DNA from: Balneola sp. EhC07
GTDB taxonomy: Bacteria > Bacteroidota > Rhodothermia > Balneolales > Balneolaceae
Direction: 5' to 3'
DNA: 64,000 bases
Assembly: GCF_001650905.1 (NCBI RefSeq)
Contig: NZ_LXYG01000017.1
Span: 518,973-582,972 of the forward strand
Positions 1 through 7,616 of this stretch are shown here, piece after piece (the first letter of the stretch is position 1; every line of letters begins with the position of its first letter). The notes beneath the pieces are model-generated. The model was given only the letters and a program-made list of their open reading frames with translations, searched no databases and was not told the origin of the DNA. Position numbers and translations under genes: made by a program.

Positions 1-80
1 GCATGAGCTCCAAAAGCCCCTAATCCTACTGCAAGTGCAGCGAGGAAAGAAGCTAGTATGAGAATAGTGGGATTACTCAT
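1..80 (-). CDS. DUF423 family membrane protein, N-terminal part only
   Basis: The gene starts with the ATG at 80 and runs off the left edge, so only 26 residues are visible. They form a hydrophobic N-terminal helix ending in GLGAFGAH. That glycine-rich motif is typical of the start of DUF423 (YgdD-like) small inner-membrane proteins, whose role is unknown. Its start overlaps the end of the upstream iron-sulfur gene by 8 bp, which suggests translational coupling. The assignment rests on this short motif only. Confidence 0.7.
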   Translation of the reverse strand, partial: MSNPTILILASFLAALAVGLGAFGAH

Positions 81-735
81 TAGTTTTAAACTCTATTTGG
101 CGATGTGTTCCATCACAAAATGGTTTGTTTTCTGATGCGCCACATCTGCAGAAACTCATACGCTTACATGTTTTTGTAGATTGGTTTTCTCCTATCACTT
201 CGTAATTCCCCTCTACAACAAAAGGTGCATTTTCAATTAGTTTGATCAGGAGTTCGCCACCTTCATTTTCCAGCGGTTCCAACTCTAATCGTTCCGGATT
301 GTAGGAGGTGTCTGCCTCAAATCCAGCTTTAATATGAGAGTTGTCACACAACGGCTTGTTTGATGATTTTCCGCATCTGCAAAAAGCTAAACGGGTTTCT
401 CTGAGTAGCTCATTACCCTCATTATCCTGAACAACGATATTACCATGAACGAAAAGAGGTCCGTTTTCATCGATAATTATTGTATTGGATGAAGGGGGAG
501 TTTCAGGATTGCTTTGATTCTTGAAATGATATTGAAGAGCTCCGGTTGGACAGCGCTCAATAGTTTCTACAATTTTGTCAGAATCAGGTTCTTTATCCGG
601 ATCGATCCATGGTTTTTTCCCGGGATCAAATACATTAGGTAATCCATGCACGCATTCTTTAGCATGAATACAGCGTTTAAGATCCCATGTTACTTCGAGT
701 TCCTTATTTTCGTAAGAGAATTTTTTTGATTGCAT
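73..735 (-). CDS. Iron-sulfur protein: 4Fe-4S mono-cluster domain plus two CDGSH domains
   Basis: A 220-residue cytoplasmic protein with no signal peptide. Residues 12-70 look like the divergent mono-cluster 4Fe-4S ferredoxin domain (Fer4_19), with Cys22, Cys28 and Cys62 in CP context. Two CDGSH zinc-finger-type [2Fe-2S] domains follow: Cys119, Cys121, Cys130 with His134, and Cys196, Cys198, Cys207 with His211. Both keep the 3Cys-1His ligand set. CDGSH proteins carry labile redox-active clusters and are linked to iron and redox homeostasis; the partner here is unknown. It is the upstream gene of a pair with the DUF423 gene, and its stop lies inside that gene's start. The domain calls are firm, the physiological role is not. 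Confidence 0.88.
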   Translation of the reverse strand: MQSKKFSYENKELEVTWDLKRCIHAKECVHGLPNVFDPGKKPWIDPDKEPDSDKIVETIERCPTGALQYHFKNQSNPETPPSSNTIIIDENGPLFVHGNIVVQDNEGNELLRETRLAFCRCGKSSNKPLCDNSHIKAGFEADTSYNPERLELEPLENEGGELLIKLIENAPFVVEGNYEVIGENQSTKTCKRMSFCRCGASENKPFCDGTHRQIEFKTNE

Positions 736-740
736 AAATT

Positions 741-1607
741 TTAAAATTTGAGAGTATAACTTACAAAAGGAATAAGCGTTTCTTCTATACCAAAGAAACC
801 CAGATCAAAAGCACTTTTTGTACCAATGATTCTACCACCAAATGAGACTAAAGCTGTGGACTCATTTTCACCGGTTGGAAAAAAGATATTTTCACTTATA
901 AATGCAAAACGGTCACTGATTCTGTATTGACCACCTAAAATTAAGAGTGCATCCGATGAACTTCCTTCTGCCAAGCCTACACCGGTACCGGCGGTTAGAT
1001 CTAAGCTGCTTTTCGAATATGTAATAGAACCAAACAGAGAGGAAACGCCTTCGTCGATATCAAAGAATTTGTAGTATTTGATATTTCCTGCAACGTAAAG
1101 AGTACTATTTAATGAGGTTCCTACTTTAGCACCCGCTGTGAACATTTGGTTATCAATTCCTAAGCCCGGAATCATACTAAATCCGGCATCAATACTGATT
1201 CCGTTTGTAATTCCATAAGAGAAATTAGAAAAGAAGATGTATGTATTTTGATAATAGCCCGAGCCCTTATCTAACATTTTGCCTGTTTGTGTTATAAAAA
1301 GCTTGTTCTTCGCAGGATTGTCACGCCAACCGGAAGTTTTGTCATCGGGGTTATAAATTCTGACACTTTGAATTCGATCGTATCTGAAATTAAATACACC
1401 GTCTTTGGTCTGTACACCGGCTGATTCGTCATCTACAGAAACTACATCACCGACATAAGTAGTTCCATTAGACAATGTAACCGTTACTTGCTTGTTTTCC
1501 TGTTGAGCTTTTATAAATGTAGCCTTGAATTCTGATGTTTGAGCAGCTGCAGTAATGGAAAAGAACAGCAGAAAGAATATTAAAAGAAAAGGATGTTTGG
1601 TGGTCAT
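741..1607 (-). CDS. Secreted outer-membrane protein with an Sm-like N-terminal domain
   Basis: I chose the ATG at 1607 because it begins directly at a signal peptide (MTTKHPFLLIFFLLFFS, ending AAAQ); the frame is open to 1664 but adds a poor prefix. About 45 residues after the signal form a short beta-rich segment with VTLSNGTTYVGDVVSVDD, which resembles a small LSm/SH3-like barrel. The remainder has alternating hydrophobic strands, abundant Gly/Ser/Tyr and a C-terminal phenylalanine, as expected of an outer-membrane beta barrel. It lies 5 bp upstream of the CDGSH gene and is probably co-transcribed with it. I do not recognise a named family; the fold descriptions are inference. Confidence 0.7.
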   Translation of the reverse strand: MTTKHPFLLIFFLLFFSITAAAQTSEFKATFIKAQQENKQVTVTLSNGTTYVGDVVSVDDESAGVQTKDGVFNFRYDRIQSVRIYNPDDKTSGWRDNPAKNKLFITQTGKMLDKGSGYYQNTYIFFSNFSYGITNGISIDAGFSMIPGLGIDNQMFTAGAKVGTSLNSTLYVAGNIKYYKFFDIDEGVSSLFGSITYSKSSLDLTAGTGVGLAEGSSSDALLILGGQYRISDRFAFISENIFFPTGENESTALVSFGGRIIGTKSAFDLGFFGIEETLIPFVSYTLKF

Positions 1608-1840
1608 GGCGATGAGAATTTTAATTTGATGGCATAGATTCAAGATGTTGATTAATCTAGACAAAAAAAAGAGACAGTATAAAAGAAGGCTAAAGTTAAT
1701 TCTGGGAATAAAACAGATCAGCTTTTACAAAAAGAGGTGTCAGGAAAGGTGTTTTCTCGATTAAAAATCTTTGAGGGAGAAATCTAAATTACATCGTTAA
1801 ATTTTTGTATTTTAAGTCAACTTTTAAAGGAAATTTGATC

Positions 1841-2344
1841 ATGAGCAACAACAAGATTTTAATATTTGGACTTTTATTTACAATAGGTTTCGGAGCGGCA
1901 CTATTCTGGCCAAAAAATGAAGTAGAGGATGAGTATTCAGCAACGGTTTCTTCTGCTTCTACAAACAAGATTGAAGTGGTAATGTACAAGAACCCCGGAT
2001 GCCAATGCTGTACCAAATGGGCTGCTTTAATGAATGATGATCAATTTGAGGTAATAGAAAAGCCTATTCCAAATTTGATGGAAGTAAAAAGAGAGAAAGG
2101 TGTGCCACCAAGATTTGAATCATGTCATACAGCAATGGTTGGAGAGTATTTTGTAGAAGGGCATGTTCCAATTGAAGATGTTAACCGACTTTTAGAAGAA
2201 AAACCTGAAGGTGCTATCGGACTTACCGTTCCGGGTATGCCTATTGGTTCTCCGGGTATGGAAGTACCGGGAAGAGAAGCAGACAGCTACGATGTATATC
2301 TTGTCAAGAAGGACGGTTCTACTGAAGTTTTTTCTTCCTACTAA
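1841..2344 (+). CDS. DUF411 family metal-binding protein, membrane-anchored
   Basis: The start at 1841 (MSNNKILIFGLLF) gives an N-terminal hydrophobic anchor of about 18 residues; an upstream in-frame ATG at 1805 adds a basic extension and is less likely. The rest is DUF411: a YKNPGCQCCTKWAALM motif with paired cysteines near the start, a later SCHTAMV motif, and the VPGMPIGSPGME segment. DUF411 proteins are small thioredoxin-like periplasmic proteins often found near copper genes and thought to bind metal. That fits the neighbouring PCuAC and Sco1 genes on the opposite strand. A hairpin terminator follows at 2368. Confidence 0.9.
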   Translation: MSNNKILIFGLLFTIGFGAALFWPKNEVEDEYSATVSSASTNKIEVVMYKNPGCQCCTKWAALMNDDQFEVIEKPIPNLMEVKREKGVPPRFESCHTAMVGEYFVEGHVPIEDVNRLLEEKPEGAIGLTVPGMPIGSPGMEVPGREADSYDVYLVKKDGSTEVFSSY

Positions 2345-2367
2345 ACATTTCTCTACACAAATTATTT

Positions 2368-2395
2368 AAAAAGACATGCTCAGGTATGTCTTTTT
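2368..2395 (+). terminator. Rho-independent terminator of the DUF411 gene
   Basis: A stem of AAAAAGACAT and ATGTCTTTTT (2368-2377 with 2386-2395), 8-base loop, followed by more T residues to 2397, starts 23 bp after the DUF411 stop codon. Confidence 0.85.
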
Positions 2396-2539
2396 TTATG
2401 CCATTCAGTTAACTGAGGTAGATTTAAATCCCCTTCATTTGATAGAGTAAAGATGCTTTTCGGCTATAAAACTACTCTAAACGGATACCTGACAACAAAT
2501 TATAATAAAATACAATCCGACTTAACGGGCTTTGCGTAT

Positions 2540-2575
2540 TTAAGAATGAGCAATTAACCCGGCTCATTTTCTTAA
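2540..2575. other. Hairpin in the intergenic region, possible small-RNA element
   Basis: TTAAG/AATGAGC (2540-2551) pairs with GCTCATT/CTTAA (2562-2575) around a 10-base loop. It lies between the DUF411 terminator and the next terminator, in a 190-bp stretch with no credible reading frame. No U tract follows it directly, so it is not an obvious terminator. It may be part of a short structured transcript ending at 2614. Confidence 0.35.
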
Positions 2576-2584
2576 TCAACCCAG

Positions 2585-2614
2585 AAAGCCCGAATGGTGA
2601 AAAGTTCGGGCTTT
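2585..2614. terminator. Convergent terminator hairpin
   Basis: AAAGCCCGAA (2585-2594) and TTCGGGCTTT (2605-2614) form a perfect 10-bp stem with a 10-base loop. It overlaps the stop codon of the PCuAC gene. The T-rich tail is better on the plus strand (CTTTATTTATTATT) than on the minus strand, although the DUF411 gene already has its own terminator upstream. Confidence 0.75.
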
Positions 2615-3062
2615 ATTTATTATTCTTTACAGGTAGTTTGAGTTTTACAGTCCCGGCTTTTGTGAATTCGAGAGCGACTTCTACAGAATCATTTTCTGAT
2701 AGATCTTTTTTCAGATTCATCAGCATAACATGCAAACCGCCTTGTTTTAAAACCAGAGTTTCATCTGAATGAACAACGATCTCTTTCTTTTCCCGCATCC
2801 CTGCAAGGCCATCTTCGGTAGTATATGATTCATGAATTTGTGTCATCATAGCCTGAGGGCTGTAAACAGAAATAAGCGTGTCAGCACTACTAAGGGGATT
2901 CTTGTATACAAAGTAAGCTCCACTCATTTGTCCCTGAACACCCGGCCTGGCCCAGTTTTTAATTTTATCAGATTCAGATTTTTGAGGAGGATTTTTTTTC
3001 GGCTCATCTCCACATCCTGAAAAAAGCAATATTGTAAAAAGTAGAACAACAGAGGTTTTCAT
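2613..3062 (-). CDS. PCu(A)C-type periplasmic copper chaperone, lipoprotein
   Basis: A 149-residue protein with a lipoprotein signal (lipobox FSGC, Cys17). The copper-binding pattern of the PCuAC (DUF461) family is visible as His77, Met89, His111 and Met113, spaced H-x11-M-x21-H-x-M. PCuAC proteins hold Cu(I) in the periplasm and pass it to the CuA site of cytochrome c oxidase together with Sco1. The sco1-like gene ends 5 bp upstream on the same strand, so the two form an operon with the expected partnership. Length and motif are normal for the family. Confidence 0.92.
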   Translation of the reverse strand: MKTSVVLLFTILLFSGCGDEPKKNPPQKSESDKIKNWARPGVQGQMSGAYFVYKNPLSSADTLISVYSPQAMMTQIHESYTTEDGLAGMREKKEIVVHSDETLVLKQGGLHVMLMNLKKDLSENDSVEVALEFTKAGTVKLKLPVKNNK

Positions 3063-3067
3063 TTGAA

Positions 3068-3652
3068 TTATTTCCTTACAGTTTTAAGGTCTTCAACAAT
3101 GTAGTTTACGGGTGTCATACTTCCGCCGTATTCGAAAATTACTCTGCTTTTTTTGTCCAGCACCATAATTTTATCAGAATGGTTCATAAAGTATACTTCT
3201 TTATCATCTTCCCTTACTTGTGTAAATGAAACCTGAGAACGAACTCTTACACTATCCATTAGCTCACTTATGGTTGTTGAATCAGCTGTTAAGAAATCGA
3301 AATTATCATCCAGATTAAAAAGTCCTTTGTAGTTCTTTAAAACTTCAGGAGTGTCTCTTTTCGGGTCAAATGTGATTCCTAAAAACTGAATATCATCAGG
3401 ACTATTAAACTCTTTCTGAACTTTGATCAGGTTCTGAGTTACTAACGGGCATATATCCGGACAATTAGTATAAATAAACCCAACAACAACGTACTTGCCC
3501 TGATAATCGTCAGGAAAGGTAACCGATTCCCCATTTTGGTTAATGACGTTAAAAGATTTATCAGAAAGATCGTCTATTACTTTTGGCCCGGTATTACACG
3601 AAGTAAAAAAGATAAAAAGAATGCAAATAAATGAGAGGAATTGAGATTTCAT
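3068..3652 (-). CDS. Sco1/SenC family copper chaperone and thiol oxidoreductase, lipoprotein
   Basis: A 194-residue thioredoxin-fold protein with a lipoprotein signal (lipobox FTSC, Cys19). The Sco copper site is complete: CPDIC at Cys64 and Cys68, and the distal histidine His158 in MNHSDKIMVLD. The GITFDPKRDTPEVLK segment is typical of the family. Sco proteins deliver copper to, or reduce, the CuA centre of cytochrome oxidase subunit II. It is the first gene of a two-gene operon with the PCuAC gene. No cytochrome oxidase gene is in the window. Confidence 0.94.
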   Translation of the reverse strand: MKSQFLSFICILFIFFTSCNTGPKVIDDLSDKSFNVINQNGESVTFPDDYQGKYVVVGFIYTNCPDICPLVTQNLIKVQKEFNSPDDIQFLGITFDPKRDTPEVLKNYKGLFNLDDNFDFLTADSTTISELMDSVRVRSQVSFTQVREDDKEVYFMNHSDKIMVLDKKSRVIFEYGGSMTPVNYIVEDLKTVRK

Positions 3653-3788
3653 TCGAGGGGTATTAATGCTGATGAGTTACAATTTTGAATTTAAGCATTA
3701 CAAGGTCGGTAATTAAATTCTAAAGTTGAATGATGTATTCCAAATTTATCATGTAATAAGGTTTTAATTTCTTTCCCGGTAATTGAAC

Positions 3789-4247
3789 TTAAGAAATAAA
3801 CCAAATCCCAAAACTGACCAGCATGGAAGTAACCATCAATAGATATGCTTGCTTTACAGGTTTATCCGGTAGGAATTTATGTAGTGGGTTATCCTGAAAA
3901 AAACTAATGAGCTCTTGTTGTTTGGTTTTTGAAGCTTCATCAAGCTCATCGGTATTTTTTAAAAGAATCTGCAGGTCGCCCTGAACTTGATCAGTACTTT
4001 CATTGATGAACAAAGCTATAGATTGCGGGGTTATTTTGGCAAGACCACTTAAAATGAGATAGGTAGGAATACCCACCATCCAGATTGCAATGGCAACAAT
4101 AGATTTATCATAAATACTCAAATTGATAAATAAACCCAGAATCATACTGATCAAAGCGGCAAGCCCCATGATACATAAGAGCGCACTAAGGATAAGCCTC
4201 AGTTTCCAGTTGTTCAGCCCTTCGGTAAGTATTTTAGATCCGTTCAT
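3789..4247 (-). CDS. Small three-TM membrane protein of unknown function
   Basis: A 152-residue protein with two hydrophobic helices near residues 17-40 and 48-68, a charged cytoplasmic or periplasmic stretch (about 75-125) predicted helical, and a C-terminal helix ending at the stop (LLMVTSMLVSFGIWFIS). No motif that I recognise. It lies 38 bp downstream of the M14 peptidase gene on the same strand and may be co-transcribed with it. The reading frame has normal codon use, so I take it as a real gene. Confidence 0.65.
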   Translation of the reverse strand: MNGSKILTEGLNNWKLRLILSALLCIMGLAALISMILGLFINLSIYDKSIVAIAIWMVGIPTYLILSGLAKITPQSIALFINESTDQVQGDLQILLKNTDELDEASKTKQQELISFFQDNPLHKFLPDKPVKQAYLLMVTSMLVSFGIWFIS

Positions 4248-4285
4248 GTAGCAATTTAAAAAAAAGTGAGATATAGCAAAGTTTT

Positions 4286-5536
4286 TTATTGGACTTTGCT
4301 TTTTTCATCCAGCAATAATTTCATAAGACTTCTTGCAGCAGACCTACCTACTTGCTCTATGGTTTCAAGAGGAAGTTCGTCACTCATTTCAAAAGTCACG
4401 GCGTCTGCCCCAAAAGTTTTATAGATCCAGTTTTTTGAAATAGGAGAGGTTGTATCAAACTCTTCCGTAACAAACTTGACAGATTCGTTGTCTTGCTGAA
4501 TAAAGGGGGTCCATCTTTGAGTCAAATCATCAGGAAATGTTTTTACAGATTGTTCTATAGGGTAGAAGATATTTTCATTAGTGGAATGAAAATCAATTCC
4601 GTAATAAACAGTTTTCATAGGGTCCTGAAGCAAAGGTAACAGAGCATCTTTAACAGCCCTGGTTTCCGGCTGATTGAAATTTTCCCAATCCCGGTTTAAG
4701 TCAATTCCGGCAGCGCTATGTCGCCAATGTCCATTTATAACACCATCGACATTAATCAAAGGGAATGAACGAACTATGAACTCAGATCTGAATTGTTTTG
4801 AAAGTTCTGAATCCGAAATCAGTTCTTCTATGAAATACCGGGCCGCATAATAGCCTGAAACTTCAGGTGGATGTTGCCGGCTCATTATGATTAGAACACC
4901 GGCCTTACTATTAGGATCTGTTTCATTAATTGTCAGTTCTTTGATCGGGTTTCCAAGTTTACTGACTCCAATTTCACTAATTGAGGCATATGAATGTTGA
5001 GACATTTTCATCAACCAGTCATCAAAAGACTTTGTGTTTGAAATGGGTTGAGCACTTACAGTAATTGGTTCTTTTGAAAGATTGACTTGAAAGTCCAGAG
5101 TCTTTGAAGCCGAATCATAAACAGCTTTATTCATGTCCAATGTGTATGTAGAATCACCGGCGGAAATCTTAGGAACATATCTATGACGAGCGTTGTTGTA
5201 ATTGAGACGTATAACTGCAGATCTGGTTGAGTCGCTCCAAATTTTGAATGCGTACCAGGGACTGTTGTTTATCGGGGCGTTTTCCGGCTCAATAAAAACT
5301 TCAAATGTGCTGTCATTAATGGCATAAAAATCACTTAGCCTAGCACTTTCGAAATTGTTTGAGACCCAAACGACCGGGTTTCCTGCACCAATTATTCTTC
5401 TGTGTTGAGGATGGACTTTTTTATCTTGAGTATCCGTTACATTAGGGGGATCGTAGGAAAAACCCGTAAACTCCTCAGACGATTTGCAGTTAAATAGAAA
5501 GAGAAAACAAACAGAAAGAATTAAATATTTATACAT
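4286..5536 (-). CDS. M14 family zinc carboxypeptidase, lipoprotein, cytosolic-carboxypeptidase-like
   Basis: A 416-residue lipoprotein (lipobox FNC, Cys17). Residues 50-165 form a beta-rich N-terminal domain like that preceding the catalytic domain in cytosolic carboxypeptidases. The M14 domain has the zinc ligands His222 and Glu225 in QHPPEVSG, the third ligand His317 in DFHSTNEN, the substrate-binding DLNRDWENFNQPET segment, and the catalytic Glu383 in VTFEMSDE. It should therefore be an active metallopeptidase anchored in the periplasm or outer membrane. Substrate is unknown. The three-TM gene follows on the same strand. Confidence 0.88.
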   Translation of the reverse strand: MYKYLILSVCFLFLFNCKSSEEFTGFSYDPPNVTDTQDKKVHPQHRRIIGAGNPVVWVSNNFESARLSDFYAINDSTFEVFIEPENAPINNSPWYAFKIWSDSTRSAVIRLNYNNARHRYVPKISAGDSTYTLDMNKAVYDSASKTLDFQVNLSKEPITVSAQPISNTKSFDDWLMKMSQHSYASISEIGVSKLGNPIKELTINETDPNSKAGVLIIMSRQHPPEVSGYYAARYFIEELISDSELSKQFRSEFIVRSFPLINVDGVINGHWRHSAAGIDLNRDWENFNQPETRAVKDALLPLLQDPMKTVYYGIDFHSTNENIFYPIEQSVKTFPDDLTQRWTPFIQQDNESVKFVTEEFDTTSPISKNWIYKTFGADAVTFEMSDELPLETIEQVGRSAARSLMKLLLDEKSKVQ

Positions 5537-5633
5537 AGTACATTGTTAGTTCTATTGAACACATTAAAGAAATAAAGGGATAACTGCTGAGTCTACAAGA
5601 TTGCAGATTAAATATTTGGCTATTAATTAAACA

Positions 5634-7616
5634 TTGAAAAAATTACTTACTCAACATATCAGAATTTACGTAATCTTTTTGATGTTCGTAACCGTACCTC
5701 TGTTTCCGCTTATAGCTCAGGATGAAGGAAAACCGGATCGTATTTGGAATGTGAAAATTGAAGGAAATAACACGTACAATGACATAGTCCTCAAAAGGTA
5801 CATTTCCAATGAAGCCCCTTCTATTTGGAAGAAGATCACTTTTTTTAATGAAAAGGGATTTTATGTTTCGGAAACGGAAATTCGCAGAGATGTAATACGA
5901 TTAGAAAGATTCTACCAGCGCCGCGGATTTAATGAAGTAGATGTGAACTACAGGTTGGAGTCCAAAAATAAAGAGTGGAAGAAAGAACTCATATTTATGG
6001 TAGTTGAAAATACTCCAATTAGAATAGATTCAGTTCAGGTACTTCTGCAAACATCTATGAGAGACAGTTCAGTTATCTATGGTAGTGAGAAGTTTAAAAA
6101 AGAACTCAATCGCTTGCCTTACCGAAAAGGAAAAATTTATCAACCGGTGTCAAAAGCACAGGTGGAATCGGACTTCACAAATATATTGAGAAACCTGGGA
6201 TATCCATATGCGGAAACTGAGGTTCAAACAAAAGTAGATACTACTGCAAAAAAAGCAAGTGTAGCAATGCTTACTTATCCTGGGCCAAGAGCAAGATTCG
6301 ATTCTATATTTGTAGAAGGAGAAACTACACTGGATGCAAAATATATCAGACGGGAAACCGGGGTCGATAAAAACGAATATTTTAGTGATGATGCAATGCG
6401 GGAAGCGCAAAGAGAATTATTTGGCCATCACTTACTTAGGTTTGCACTAATTTCAATACCGGATCAGGAACAAGACAGCACTATAAATGTATTGGCAAGA
6501 GTGAAGGAAAGAAGTTTAAGATCTTTCGCTGCTACTTTTGGAATAGGAAACTATGACAGATTTAATGATGACCGATTAACAATTTTAAATTCTTACAAAT
6601 TATTTCGGGCACAAGCATCCTGGAGTCATAGAAATGCCAGAGGGAAAGGAGAATTATTTTCTTTGAATACAAAACTATCTGCATTTGATTTGAGATTGGG
6701 AGCAAGCTATTTGTTTCCTTACGTATACAATACTAAAAGCAGTATTACTATTTCGCCATTTGTTCAGCGACGTATTGAACGAGCCTATTCCATTGACACA
6801 GGAGGTATCAGGAATAGCTTCGGATATAACTACAGTGAGTCGGTTACAGGAACTTTCAACTATGATTTTACGCTGAACCGGGAGTTTGATGTTAAAGAAA
6901 ATGAAGATGGAACTTCTGTGGTCAGTCCCGACAGCATTTTAAACTATAATATTTCATCATTCAAGTTTAGCGTTTATGCAAGGAAAGGACTTCCAAGAGG
7001 TGGCAATGGCTTTACTGTTCAGCCATTTTTAGAATTATCGGGTTTGTTTAACGAAGCTACTTACTCTTTTCAGAAAGCATCATTAGATATAAGAGGATAT
7101 AAAAAGTTAAATGAGAGCCTGGTTGCAGCTGCAAGAGTAAATGGAGGATCTATTTATTACGCCAAACAGGATTCCTTGCCGGCTGATATCCGGTTTTATA
7201 ATGGAGGATCAAGTGAAGTTCGTGGATGGGGGAGACAAGAGTTGGGTCCAAAAGAAGCAGTGTTTGATTCCTTAGGTGTTTTTTCGGGCTATGTGCCAAC
7301 CGGGGGTAAAGCAACATTAAGTTTTAATTTCGAGCTGAGACAAGACGTTGACAGATTTATAAAAGGATTAAGTTTTGCAGGATTTATAGATGGCGGTCAG
7401 GTTTGGAAAACAATTCGTACAACTGAAAACCGACCGATTCAGTTTGGAGTTGGAGGAGGAGTCAGATATGAATCTCCGATCGGGCCTATTCGCGTCGATC
7501 TTGGATACAAAGTGAATCCTACTGATGAAGATCTGAATATCTATCAGGGAGACGATAGTATGAGCTCTGCCTGGAACAGGTGGCATTTTCATTTTAGTAT
7601 AGGGCAGGCATTTTAA
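5634..7616 (+). CDS. tamA: TamA/BamA-like outer-membrane assembly protein (POTRA plus D15 barrel)
   Basis: The protein begins with a TTG codon at 5634: an in-frame stop lies just upstream, and the frame starts directly with a signal peptide (MKKLLTQHIRIYVIFLMF...IAQ). Residues 35-290 hold POTRA-type repeats (WNVKIEGNNTYND, VRLERFYQRRGFNEVDVNY, then the GETTLDAKYIRRETG segment). Residues 300-660 form the D15 surface-antigen barrel with RFYNGGSSEVRGWG, GGGVRYESPIGPIRVDLGY and a terminal phenylalanine. It overlaps the following tamB gene by one base, so it most likely works as the outer-membrane half of a TamA/TamB pair in envelope biogenesis rather than as the main BamA. Confidence 0.88.
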   Translation: MKKLLTQHIRIYVIFLMFVTVPLFPLIAQDEGKPDRIWNVKIEGNNTYNDIVLKRYISNEAPSIWKKITFFNEKGFYVSETEIRRDVIRLERFYQRRGFNEVDVNYRLESKNKEWKKELIFMVVENTPIRIDSVQVLLQTSMRDSSVIYGSEKFKKELNRLPYRKGKIYQPVSKAQVESDFTNILRNLGYPYAETEVQTKVDTTAKKASVAMLTYPGPRARFDSIFVEGETTLDAKYIRRETGVDKNEYFSDDAMREAQRELFGHHLLRFALISIPDQEQDSTINVLARVKERSLRSFAATFGIGNYDRFNDDRLTILNSYKLFRAQASWSHRNARGKGELFSLNTKLSAFDLRLGASYLFPYVYNTKSSITISPFVQRRIERAYSIDTGGIRNSFGYNYSESVTGTFNYDFTLNREFDVKENEDGTSVVSPDSILNYNISSFKFSVYARKGLPRGGNGFTVQPFLELSGLFNEATYSFQKASLDIRGYKKLNESLVAAARVNGGSIYYAKQDSLPADIRFYNGGSSEVRGWGRQELGPKEAVFDSLGVFSGYVPTGGKATLSFNFELRQDVDRFIKGLSFAGFIDGGQVWKTIRTTENRPIQFGVGGGVRYESPIGPIRVDLGYKVNPTDEDLNIYQGDDSMSSAWNRWHFHFSIGQAF

